This document shows, piece after piece, positions 24,679-36,500 of a stretch of 64,000 nt of DNA (position 1 is its first letter; every line of letters starts with the position of its first letter). Location: the NCBI RefSeq assembly GCF_026230105.1, contig NC_079478.1, positions 11,299,653 through 11,363,652 on the forward strand, in the 5' to 3' direction. The translations under genes and the position numbers were made by a program. The DNA is from Diorhabda sublineata (lineage: Eukaryota; Arthropoda; Insecta; Coleoptera; Chrysomelidae). The notes beneath the pieces were generated by a model, which did no database searches, was not told where the DNA came from, and saw only the letters and a program-made list of their open reading frames with translations.

Positions 24679-25300
24679 ATGACGGTTTCGCTTCCAAGTT
24701 TCAACACTTTTGGTAATATTAAATACTTAGAAGTTTACTTTGATCCTCATCTGAGATGGAATGATTACACCAAAACAGTAACAAATACTATTAGAATAAT
24801 ACTATTAAGCTTTAAATATCTCAAAAGAATTCTAGACATTGCTCAATTAAAAATATTTTACCTAGCTCTCGTGGAAAGTCGAGAATTGTATGCACTTTTA
24901 ACTTGGAGGGAGTAAACTCATTTAAAGAAACTTAACATGTTCACAAAGGAATATTGAGAGTGATGCACTTTAGAAACTACCACTACTGTATAAAGAATCT
25001 AAAGCTTTAGATATGACAAATGTATTATTTTCAAATTTGTTTATGGTGTTTCAAAAAAAAATGTAGACTGAATATTTAAACTCATAGTCTGAATATAAGA
25101 TATGCTTATCAATGTAATATTTAAAAAAAGAGGGTTCAAAACTATTAGTCCAGGATGTCATGAATAATTCCAAAATTTTTAATCAAAAATCAAATCCCAT
25201 TGAGAAAATTCAAAAAAAAACAATAAAATCTATTCTTCTTAGCCTCCCTAGCCAAGAAATAAAGAGCTTGGTAAACACAATTTATAAGTTAATGATTGCA
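24679..25300 (+). mobile_element. Non-LTR retrotransposon, C-terminal part of pol
   Basis: The open frame from 24679 gives IKYLEVYFDPHLRWNDYTK and LKYLKRILDIAQLKIFYLAL, the YLG(V/L)xxDxxLxW block that follows the polymerase in insect non-LTR elements. After stops the characteristic tail follows as KKLN, FRNYHY, ENSL and IKSILLSLPSQEIKSLV near 25230. The copy is 5'-truncated and broken. Confidence 0.65.
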
Positions 25301-26825
25301 ATGTATTGTCTATTGTGGTATGTATGCTTGAATAGCAGATCACAAAAATTCCAGCGCGACATTTCTGTCTTTGGGAAGATAATCTGTTCTGGGAGCATGT
25401 TTGTTGTGATTCAAAATATCAAGCAATTCCATTTACTCTTAGAAATAAATAAAAATTTCATTAACCCATGTTTTATGTATCAAAAAATTGATGATAAGAA
25501 ACATTAATAATTTGCACTTTTGTCTGTGGTATCCACTATCCATTCAATTAAAAAGTAATTAATTTTGATACGAATACCTACAATGTTGTTTACATTCAGT
25601 TGAAACGTCATGTAGCAGATTAATGGTAAATGTAACGAAAATCTTCAGCAAACGTTCCGTTTAAATTAAAATTTTTTTAGATTGGAACGGAAATCGTACA
25701 TCAGTGCATTTCCAGACAAAAATCCCGCACCACACCGAAATCTTGTGAAAAATTATGATAAATGAATGTACTTGAATATGCTTCTGTTAATCCCAATACT
25801 TTCTTTAGAAAAATAGCTGAAGAAATGGGAAAAAGCATATGCGCCATATAGAGGATTATAACGAGACAAAAATACCACCCTTTTAAATTCATTTAATCCA
25901 GACTAAGAACTATTTATTTCTAACAGAAATTCTATGCCATCTATCTAATTGATGTTATGAGTGCCGATAACCCTGCCGCTTTTAATTAAAAGATTTTGAA
26001 GTGATGAAAGCCACTAAAATAATAATGGTGTTTGTTTTCAAACAGTTTGTGGTACAAACGACTGGTGTGAGTTATGAGGGTACGTTTACCGGAGTAATGA
26101 ATTTCCGTTTTCTTGTACACAAACTCATAACTCAGAAGCAATACTTTGGCTACAAGGCGGACTTTTCATACTCTTTAAAGAAAAATTAACCCCAAAAACT
26201 AAGCAGTAAAAGTGAGTTGCGTCAAAATACCATTTTAGGTATGAACATAAATACAATTGGTACACGGATCACTCCAAAACAGTAAAGTGTAATAGGGGTA
26301 TACGGACCCGAAGTATATTACAAAAAAAAATGCAATTTTCATATGTGTTCAGTTCAACTTAGAAAGGAAGCATTAACAAGAAATTATCATCTTATCTAAA
26401 AGCAACGCAGCCTTCAGAGCTCTGTTCTCCAATGGCATAAGATTTAAGATGGTTTTGGAAGGTCTGGAGAAGTAAGAAGAGCAAAGAAAAAAGAATAAAG
26501 TAACCCTTAAACGGATTCCTGAATATATTGTAGTGAAGATAATTGAAAGAGAAAATAGAGAAAATACTGGAAGGAATGTAACAAGGTTTAGCAGAGGATG
26601 CAAGAACGAAATTCTCTCCCACTTTCCCTCGAAGTGGGAGAGACTAAGGCAATTAAGAATTACACCCAAACGCGTATGAAATAGGAATATTGAAATTATT
26701 TGGCAGATTAAGCCAACCCAGACCAATAGATTAGACACAATGGATTCTTTGGGTCGCAGCGTATATGACACCAAGAATTATAAATACTTCATAAAGTAGT
26801 TATTATTGAGTGGCATCTCGATCAA
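25301..26825. other. Non-coding stretch with accidental frames
   Basis: Nothing recognised. The 133-codon minus-strand frame at 26373-26774 has no family match I know, lacks splice context, and lies opposite a lysine/arginine-rich frame that is equally plausible as decayed repeat sequence. Confidence 0.35.
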
Positions 26826-26829
26826 CAAT

Positions 26830-27122
26830 CTCTCAGTGTGGTATTGATGGACCTATGACGTAGCCTCCCCGCTGGGCAGATCTAATATCAATGGAGTTTT
26901 TTCGGGGTTGTCCTAAAGACTTTCTCAAATATAAGCTACGGATTTATATGATCTAGAAGAAGAAAATCTTGAGCGTGTCGTACATGCACAACACGCTTTG
27001 TAGTTGAAATTCATAAAATGTTTTGATATTTATACATTACTTAATCGAAAAAAAGTATGTGCCTGTTAGGCAATATCTCACACATTTTCTCTTCTCTTAG
27101 ATAACTTGGAACACCCTGTACA
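26830..27122 (+). mobile_element. 3' end of a Tc1/mariner-type (IS630 superfamily) transposon
   Basis: The frame near 26846 reads as an altered WPPRSPDLTPMDFFLWGYLKD catalytic block, seen here as PPRWADLISMEFF..CPKDF. It continues to the right end, which terminates GGAACACCCTGTA, the end sequence shared with the element at 13.8-14.6 kb. The 5' part is missing. Confidence 0.6.
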
Positions 27123-27766
27123 AGAAATGTTCGATAATGTGTTATAGACATAAGAAATAACTCCCTCCGAGAAGAAATTATAAACAATGTTCAACTACAC
27201 TCATCAAAATTGATAAGGTCACTAAACACTAAATTAATATTGAAAATGGCCTCGTCGACAAAAAAAGCATCTAGATACTTTATAAGTATAGAATTGTGTA
27301 TACAACAGTTTATTTTTTTGAGGAATAAATGCAATAATGTCGTTTCTTTCAATGATATAAATAAAAGTAATCAAGATAATATGGCGTAGAACTAAAATTA
27401 CATTGGAGGAAAATTGTTTGGAATTAATGAAATAGAACTGTCCGACGTTGGTAGTGAATGAAATAAATAAGTGAACCGCTGAAAGTTTTTAACTAAAAAA
27501 GTTAGAAATAATACAATTCTATCTGTTGGATGTATAGATATAGATAGAGTAAACTCAATACATTTTCTGTCTCTGCGAATAAGATAAAAAAGAATTGCAA
27601 AATTATTTAAAATTTTGTTCAAAAACTAACCATTCCCATAGGTCCAACGAGTAGACATTTGAACATATCTCCTTTTATAAACTATAGGAGATAACATTAT
27701 GATAAATATATTTTAGAAAATTCAAATTCCAGCGTCTTCTAATACTAACTTCATTTTCTCAAATAT
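27123..27766. other. Non-coding stretch
   Basis: Nothing recognised. Confidence 0.35.
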
Positions 27767-27768
27767 AT

Positions 27769-28220
27769 TGTTATGAACAAGGTCGCGAAATGGATCCTTA
27801 GGCCGGCCCTGTCCAGCTACAATGAAATTTTAAAATTCGACTAATTCGCGCGTATTTTACATTTTTATAATTGGCGGAAGCGCTTTTGATGTTTCTTTTT
27901 AGAAAGTTTTATTGAAGCGAGCGGTTTATTTACAGTATTTTTTCTAAATTATTTCTAGACAAGTCTATCTCTTTTGTTTCTTGTAAACGCAATTAGTTAG
28001 TTTTAAATAAATAGTCATAGTAAATAGAACATATTGGTAAAAATAATCGCAGAAAGTGATATTTATAAGTAAATTATTGTAAGTTAAGTGTATTGTATAG
28101 TGTGTATATAAATTGAGAACGTTAGAGACAGGGTTTATCAATTCACCCTACGAATAAAAAGAGTGTAAATAAATACGAAAAAAGTTACAATATTTAGTAA
28201 CTGATTTATATAGTATAACA
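27769..28220 (+). repeat. Candidate solo LTR
   Basis: The 452-bp segment begins TGTTATGAAC and ends AGTATAACA, so its tips form a short TG...CA inverted pair (TGTTAT/ATAACA). Within it a TATATAAATTG lies at about 28106 and AATAAATACG near 28168, a promoter and polyadenylation layout as in Ty3/Gypsy-type LTRs. No internal retroelement region flanks it and the adjoining bases do not form an evident target duplication, so the boundaries are tentative. Confidence 0.4.
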
Positions 28221-28960
28221 CAAATAAAAACATATGTTTTTGAGAGATAAAATGAGTTTTTGCTATCAAATTCAGTTACTATTCATATTGCCCCAATCTA
28301 TTTCCTGTTTGTTCAAGATCCATCATTTATTTAACACAAACCTCGTCTGATGCAAAGATTTCAATCCAAGAACGTCTCAACAATGTATCCGAAAATTAAT
28401 CACATGAAAAAGATCGCACCACGCAAATTTCCGAACGAATTTTCCGGTTTCCCGGTGTATATCCGTTACGGGGAAAATTCAGCATCAGACTGACATGAAA
28501 AGCGGGAGATGAATTCTCAGATTTTCTCCCGAACTCACGCGCTTATACCCCAGTTCATAGAGGGACTGATAAACTCAAACCTAAATGTTCACATCTAAAG
28601 TATTTCGATCCTGAGAATACAAAGTATAACTAATTTTTTTAATTGTTTTTGGTAAATACTTTATTCCACATCTAAATATAAACATGTATAAAATGTTTGT
28701 ACACGACCCTTTTAACGCACAATTTTTTTGGAAAAATTGATAAAAAAATTTGTTTATGTGAAAAATACAATTTAAAACATGGCCAAAAACATCTGAAAAA
28801 CAAAAAATAAGCAATTTAATTTCTTTTTAAAATACTTTTTCAGGAAAATTTTATTTTCATCAATACAAATATTCATTTCACATAAACAACAATAATAGGA
28901 ATAATAAAAAAAACATAATCAATAGTAATAGCAATAGAGCCTACAAAATGTAAACTAACT
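28221..28960. other. Non-coding stretch with a GC-richer island
   Basis: No gene recognised. The island at about 28410-28560 contains GCGGGAGA...TCTCCCG, able to form a short hairpin. Confidence 0.35.
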
Positions 28961-28965
28961 GTAGA

Positions 28966-29460
28966 CGACAACCCCATTTACCAGTGTTTGTAATGTACAT
29001 ACTTAGGAGTCGAGATCACCAACGCCAAAAATTTACAACAATGGATACGAACCCAAGTAAATAAGGCCTCAAGAATATCTTGCTGTCTGGAGAACCTTAT
29101 ACGAAAAAACAAATATTTGTCCACCGACAGTAAAGCCCGCATATTAAAAACAATCGTAAGGCTTTTATTTACATATTAAGGAGAAACTCGAGCGGACACA
29201 CCAAAAACAAAGAACATGATTAGAGTAGCAGAGATGAAATGAGAAGCAAAGCTGTAAGAGAAGATCTGAACATTCAGGATATAGTACGATTCACGAGATC
29301 GAGACGACGATATTGGAGAGACCACGTCGACAGAATAATGGAAGATTGATGGGCTAATTGGACAAAGGATGAAACCAACTTCAAGGAGACCTTCCAGCTG
29401 ACCTGACTAAGTCTTAAGAAAAGAGAAAGAAGAAGAAGAACAATAATATGAGCCATATAT
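28966..29460 (+). mobile_element. RTE-like non-LTR retrotransposon, C-terminal pol fragment
   Basis: Across frames the plus strand encodes YLGVEITNAKNLQQWIRTQ, VNKASRISCCLENLIRKNK, LSTDSKARILKTIVR and, after a gap, LNIQDIVRFTRSRRRYWRD, the post-polymerase region of RTE-type elements. Polymerase motifs are absent. A 5'-truncated insertion with few mutations in its last third. Confidence 0.7.
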
Positions 29461-31095
29461 AAAATGAATGAATCTCAATACCTGCCATTTAATATGTTCC
29501 GGATAAAAAGTTTCTAATTCACTCAAAAGTTTCTATCCTACATATTAACATTCAACACTCTGGAATTTATTCATCATACGTTCACTAAATGGAACATAAC
29601 TGAACTTATATGTAAATATGAATGGTATAATACATTCAAATGTAAGGAAAATGTAGTGAGAGATATGCCTCGCCCTCACCAGTATGGTGACTGGAAAATG
29701 TTGATAAAACTTAAAAAAATATTGTTTGTGTTTGGGTATATATTGAATCAATCACCAAAAAGTGTCTCGACTCATCAAAACATGATCCTTTTTTTATTAT
29801 TTTCAAAACTCAAATTACCGCTTCGAAGTACTCATTTTTAATCGATAAAAGACAGAAAAGAGAATTCGCGATTAGAACCATCGATCGATTGCTGAATCTG
29901 TTTCTATAACTCATGGTATATGTATATCATTTGGAAAGTGTACTGTTCTAAGTGCAATTGTATGAATTTTGATGAATAATACATTAAGTTCTTTATCAAA
30001 GAATTCCCGTTTGGACACAGTTGTACTAGACCAGATTTAAAAGCCTTTAAAAATGATAAAAAAATAAAGGAAAAGGAGAGGAATAAGAATAAGAAGAAAA
30101 AGAAAAATAATTTAGGATGATTTGACGTCGAGAAGGGGAAGGGGGTGAGTTTTTGAGGGTAAAAAACAGTTTATCTCGATTTCCGGCAAAACTACAACTT
30201 CTATGGAAAAAAGCCAAATAGCAAAGCTGTAGATAATATATATATCTTCAACTTTTGCTCTCACATAACCTAAAAATTTATGTGAAAAATTGAAAGATCC
30301 ACAATTTTTATTATTATTTTTATCTTTTACAAAAAACATGTTTTTTTCTTGAAATTTAGTGAAAACTCAAATTATGTCCCATATACACTGAAATATTGAA
30401 TTTGAAATATTAATTTTTTCACCTTATTTTGACTTAATATCGAAAAAGTACCCATCAAATTACCATTTTTTTTAAAGTTGAAGAATTTTTTCTTCACAGA
30501 AATCTCTTCTTTTCTGATGTTGTTAACAAATATTACCATCACCATGGTAAATTTTCACAGAAAAGGCCATAATAAAACGAAAAAGAGCTGACATCCGAAA
30601 TGTTTTCAATCATTATGTACAATTTTTGGTTATTTACTAAAATTTTACACTAGAATTACTCATATTTATCAATTTAACATGGAATCTCACGCTTTTCGTG
30701 TAATTAGAGTCTGAAATTTCAAATGTACAAATACGGAAACACATTATGTATTTGGGAATGAAAATTTGGTTTCAAAATTTGCACAGAAATGTTAAAGGTT
30801 AATACATATTATTATACCTTCTGACGATGCTTTCACTTTTAATTATGAATGCGGTGAATGTCAGAAAAATGTTAACTACAGATTGGAAGTTCATTCGTCT
30901 TATTTGTTAGTTCTATTAAATAATTACTTCACTTTTTCAATTCTGTAATATTGGTTGCCTGAAGAAAAGGGGGTATTATTGTCGATCACTCCAATTTACA
31001 AAACGGCAACTATGCATAAAATGACAGCTAACATGTGAGAAGCAGATCAGATTTGTCAAGCTAAATAGTTTTTAGGTTAACTTATTGAAACCAAT
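29461..31095. other. Intergenic stretch upstream of NDUFB4
   Basis: No gene recognised. It holds a purine-rich run at about 30049-30115 and a repeat-like segment near 30120-30350 whose style (ATTTCCGGCAAAACTAC) resembles the inverted-repeat elements elsewhere in the window. The immediate NDUFB4 promoter should lie within the last 150 bases. Confidence 0.4.
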
Positions 31096-31604
31096 ATGTC
31101 TTCTGGTTTCGATTTATCTCCTTCGGAGCGTCAAATAGCCGAACAAAGGGCTCTTAGACGAAACGAATTGAGACAACAATTTTTAAAATTGAAATCCAAT
31201 CCTTTTATACAAGCAAAAGGGGAAGGTGGGACAGTTGTAAGTGTATTTAAGTATATGAAATGACACTGTTATGTCATCCAATCAGTCAATTTTATATTAT
31301 TGAACAGTCTTGTATTTGTAATTGGATGAGCTAACTTGTTGAATATTTTTCTATTATTTTTCATACACTATTTAGTATATATAATTTTCAGTTTGATCCT
31401 GCATTTTTAAAATACCAAGCTTTACAAGTAAGTGGCTTTGAATATTTTAAACCATCTGGGAAAAACGCAGTTACTGGATTATTTTTCATGGTGATACCAA
31501 TGGCAGGTCTTTTTTATGCAATGTATACTAGCAAAAATGCACAAGAAGCAAGATACAGAAGAGGTGAAGTAGCATACAAAGATCGCGATTTCAAATTTAT
31601 TTAA
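31096..31604 (+). CDS. NDUFB4: NADH dehydrogenase 1 beta subcomplex subunit 4 (complex I B15)
   Basis: This is an accessory subunit of mitochondrial complex I, sitting in the distal membrane arm; it has no catalytic role but is needed for assembly. Two exons, 31096-31236 and 31392-31604, are joined by a 155-base GT-AG intron in phase 0 and give 117 aa, close to the usual insect length. The N-terminus (MSSGFDLSPSERQIAEQRA) and the arginine-rich RALRRNELRQQFLKLKSNP match the family. Exon 2 gives FDPAFLKYQA, then one membrane span at about residues 74-93 (AVTGLFFMVIPMAGLFYAMY), and a short charged tail ending YKDRDFKFI. The start is the first ATG in frame, in context ACCAATATG. AATAAA at 31934 would end the transcript. 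There is no targeting presequence, as usual for this subunit. The recognition is firm. Confidence 0.93.
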
Positions 31605-31933
31605 GCACTAAACTTTTCCTTCACTGTAGGATTTACGTTGTAGTAATTTTATTTGTTAATATATGCTTAAGTTTACTTATGATCTAGTATGTATTGATTA
31701 GGGATGGAAATTTCATTTGTCATATCACCTTTTCTACCCTTTATTGGGTTTTCACTTAATTAACTATTTCCTAATATTCCATGAAACATATAGTAAAGTA
31801 ATTTAATTCTAACCCATTTTGAAAAAGTTTTATTACAGAATTTTTAATTCTTCTTTGGTATTGCATTTTGTTTCTATTTTTTTTCAATTCATCAGGTGAA
31901 ATAAGGTCCACGTACTATGACCTCCATAAATTA

Positions 31934-31939
31934 AATAAA
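31934..31939 (+). terminator. Polyadenylation signal of NDUFB4
   Basis: AATAAA lies 330 bases after the stop codon, the first canonical signal downstream. Confidence 0.6.
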
Positions 31940-33456
31940 GTATTTTAATGAAAACTGATTGTACTAATATAAAAGTAACATTTTCGTAAGAAAAAAAGCA
32001 AAAATATGTTATAACTTATTTCATTTCTATATTCAGTCACTTTTTTTCTTTTGGAACATCCTATACATTTTCAGATTCATAGATGTTCCTTCGTGTTGTT
32101 AATAAAATTCGTTTTTGGACTGGAAATAGTTTTGATCCATACATATTTTTATTAATTGTAAATATTCTTAGATTACATCAGCTCTGCAGGATCGACACAC
32201 TGGGAAATAATAATCAACTTACATGGAGAGAGATTTAAATTTCCTCGTCTCCCATTTTAGGATTCTTCACTTTGTTAATAAATTTTAGAGAATTTTTCAC
32301 TGAATGTTGCTTTTCCAGGGTTGTGAATTTTCGGAATGCAATGGAGCTTTGACAATGTTGGGTTACTGGGAAAAAAACTGCTACGTACAAGTATATTTTC
32401 ACTGTTTAATTCACTTCCCACTTAATATCAAAAGATAATAAAGAGAAGATTTTTATTGAGGATGTATCTGTACTCAAAAGATATGAAAAAAAAGTAGGAT
32501 AAGTTAATGAACCTTTATAGGTTTAATAAAGAAAAAAAATGTTGTAGTAGTGTAAACCTTGTGTTCAGTATGAATATCACCAACAGTTCCAAAAATTCAA
32601 ATCTAGTTAAATCTTCCTATTGATCACCGAAATAATGCTCATGATGGCTATAACTATTTAAGTTCAATTTTGCATTTTTCTATATTACCAGGAAGAGTAT
32701 ATCTTACAGGAAATGAGGGCTATCCCGTTAGAATTTGTTACTGGACAATATATAATGAAACATTTTGACAGCTATAATTCAAGATCTTATTCACCAGTCG
32801 CGCCAACTGGTAAGCATAAAAATGGTAGCCCTTATTGAGTTTTTAGTAAAACTCATCAGTAAAAATGAAAAGTTTATTTTCAACTACAAAGTGGCACAGC
32901 CGGTCTTAAGATTAAACAACTACAAAATACTACTATTCATATGATCTTAAAATACATCACAAAAGTAAAATATATAAAAATTCATATTAACTTAATCCTC
33001 TACCACATAAAAATCCATATATAGTCAACAAGTTCTAATATGGTGTTCACTTTATATTGTACAAGCAATAACTATATGGTGTATGGTAGACTTTTCAATT
33101 GTTACGTTGACAAAACGAAAATATTTTGTGATGCCTTTTGTCTAACGTCAGTGTAGAAAATGCATGGTTTTCTCATATTACAATGACAAACGAAACTTTA
33201 TCGGCATTTCATGATTAAAAATTTTTTTTTTATTTTGTACGTTATTCTTCATACGAACCCATATATGTCTGAACTTTTTTTATTTAAAATTTGTTTGGGC
33301 GCATACGAAACAAACCATTTACGACCTTTGTTTTTTTCTCAGTTTATGTAAGTAAATCTTTTCCATTATTGTAGTAAATTTTGTCCCCAAATAAAACTTG
33401 AACAACAATCAAATATTTTTTACATTTTTCTCAAATTCATGCAGTAGAGGGTTAAA
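31940..33456. other. Intergenic stretch between NDUFB4 and cathepsin L
   Basis: No gene recognised. One exon-like open segment on the plus strand at 32692-32811 (good acceptor TTACCAG, donor CTGGTAAGC, frame EEYILQEMRAIPLEF) has no partner exon and may be chance or Harbinger transposase debris. Confidence 0.4.
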
Positions 33457-33462
33457 TTTATT
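33457..33462 (-). terminator. Polyadenylation signal of the cathepsin L gene
   Basis: AATAAA on the minus strand, about 120 bases past the stop codon. Confidence 0.5.
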
Positions 33463-33579
33463 CATAGAGAATGTAATAAATGAAGTATATGGAGAGATAA
33501 TATCAAAAAATAGACATTTTCATAAAGAAAAAGTTTACAAAAAAATTGAGAGCAGAAGAGATTTTTCTTATATAAATAA

Positions 33580-36500
33580 TTATACAACAGGGTAACTTGC
33601 TTGTGTAGCAATACCACAAGCATTATTCTTATTCCTTGCCATTTTGATGTAACCATCTAATCCCCAAGATGGACCCCACGAGTTCTTTACAATCCAGTAA
33701 TCGATTCCACTTTTGGTAGTTCCATAACCAACAACAAGTACACCATGATCTAACATTTCTGAGCTACAGTCAGGATCAGAATAAACACCTGTAACGTAAT
33801 ATAAAAGTAAATACCAATAATGTAATATCTAAAATAAATCATAGGTTTCATAATAAAAATTTACTAACCATCTCGGTATAAATGGAAAGTGTCGCGACTG
33901 GCGTCAATGGCAACAGAAATAGGACCTACTGTTGCTACAGCTGCTTTTAGAGATTCTTCATCACCTGATGGAATATCAACATAACCCTTATCTGTGGCAC
34001 CTACAAATTTGGGTTGGTAGTGGCATTTCTCATCTTCAGCCTAAAAGAAATTTTGAAAAATAAAATTTATAAGCAGACAAACCAATTCTAGAACAACAAT
34101 ATCAATGTTCATGGCATCAAAAGAGTAAATTTTATTTAACTAAAATAAAACACACACCTTGTATGGGTATGAAGCTTCAGTATCAATACCTCTGTTGGCT
34201 TTAATATAACGGAAAGCATTGTCCATAAGTCCACCGTTACAACCATTGTTGCCATATTTTCCTGAACAATCTACCAAGTTTTGTTCAGATAAAGATACCA
34301 ATTTACCAGTATTTCTAAAATGTTGTCCTTCAAGAGATCCGGTCTAAAAAAAAAACAATTTTATCACTCGTAAACTTATCAAGTGATGTATTTTGTACAA
34401 TATAACAGATACTGATATTTACTCAGCTCTATCTTTTTTTGTATTGTCACTAGTTTTGGAGTCATCAAGCATTATAAATTGTAATTTTGAATGTGTGAAT
34501 GCACAAAATTGACAACTTATTCACACATATCTAAGACAAAACACCTACATTCAACTGTAATTTATAAAATTAATTGTTTAGACTGCAATAACAGTTACAT
34601 TGGGATGACTAAACAGTATTTGGAATCCAAAATATACCAGCTTGAATATGATTGACGAGAACATAACAACAAAAAAGATAAAACAGCTCTGGCCCAACAT
34701 CATTTCACCAATGGTCACAATTTTAATTTTGATGATGTAAAAATTCTGGATAAAGAACCTAAATATACAAAAAGAACCATAAGCGAACTGATATACATAA
34801 AACTGAATGAATAAAAGATCGAAACGTTGGCATTTTAAAAAACTCTTGGACAGTTTTTTTTATTTTGTGTCCTCAGCCCGCAGCACCATTCGAAATTACA
34901 TACTGGGAAGGTCAATAATATTGACAATGACATTATAAACTGTTTTGATGACTCTGACTTGACACAAAATGGAAAGTTCAAGTTGTACAACTCAACGAAT
35001 TCCAGACTATTAAAAGACCTTGTATTTGTTTACATAATGCTTTTAAATACTAAAATCCTATTGGACAAAAAACTAAAAATAATATGTATGGTCGTTAGTC
35101 ACAGTTGATACGTTAATGGAATTTCAAGTGTCTAAGGAACACTTTAGTCAATTAACTATGATGTGAGTCCCCTTTAGGATTGTGTACCATAATTCTTAAT
35201 GAATACAATTATACTAAGTTGGGCATCGAAATTTATGATTTGCTTTGTATCAACCAACCAGATGATTAACAGATCCTAATGGATCCCATCAGGAGATGAG
35301 TCAATTTACAGACAAGAGGTTATATATCTGTCTGGATTACATGTGTGCAATGTTTTTAAAATTAAATAGGAAATGATTATATCAAAGCAGGAGCCAGTGA
35401 TCATTATATAAGATTTGATTATATAAGTATAGAAATGAGTTCAGTATTGATAACTTTGATTGTATTATATACTTACAGCACTGAAACTCCAACAAGATCC
35501 ACATTGGCCTTGATCCTTAACATTGGTTACTGCTCCTAGTTCTCTCCAATCAATACTATCGGGTAATTTTACATTAGCTGGAGGTATGAAAGTGATGGAA
35601 TCTTCCATATCTTGTCCCCTTAATAAATTTTTAGTTTTATTGAAACCATTTACTACTTGGACGAATTCGTGGTGGAGCATATCAGCATATTTGTTCAAAC
35701 CTATAACATAAAATTAATACTCAATTTTTTTATACATTCAAGACAAATGTAAAAGGTCACAGTTTGTTTTGAGAAGTTTGAGACTAAGTAAAACCAGAGT
35801 TGTTCAAATTGAATAGCAATAATATGAGAAAAAAATTAATAGATTCAGAAAAGTTTAAGATTATATGCAAACAATAAACGAACATATTTGCCAAAGAAAC
35901 TATTTATGAAGATATTAACATCATATTTGAGAATTATTAAAAATAGGAACATGAAACAAGGTGGTCATCAGTGGATGTGAAAGCAACAATGGATCTCATG
36001 TTTGATAAGTTTACAGAATAACAATAAAGGTAGTAATGGAATACATAAAGACAATAAAGGATCATGTTGATTGAATAATATATTGGGAAAATAAACCTAT
36101 TGAAGCAGATGTTGAGACAAGGATCAACAAGAGGAAGTAGAAACAAATGCAAAACTTTTTATCCATTCTATAATATATTGAGCTATAAAATAATTATGAA
36201 GCACAATAAAGAAACAGACTGAATTGCATGAAAAGACAGAAAGAGAACAATCCGTACATTGAATGCAGCATAATATGTTTATTTTCCATCTAGAATTTTT
36301 TTGTATGAGCTAGTTTCATCTTGTTTTCATTTTAACATCTATTGTTTATAATATAAATTCAACAAAAAAAAACTATTTACCAAGTTTGTAGTCAACAAGT
36401 CCCATGGCGTAGAGTTTATTATGCTTGGCAATTTTGTGTGAATTCTCCATGAAAATTTTTAATCGGAATTTTTCTTCTGTAGCACTGTTATAAGTCTTTT

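Noticed and set aside
26373..26774. 133-codon minus-strand open frame
   Set aside because: Hydrophobic A+T-driven composition, no family resemblance, no splice or promoter context.
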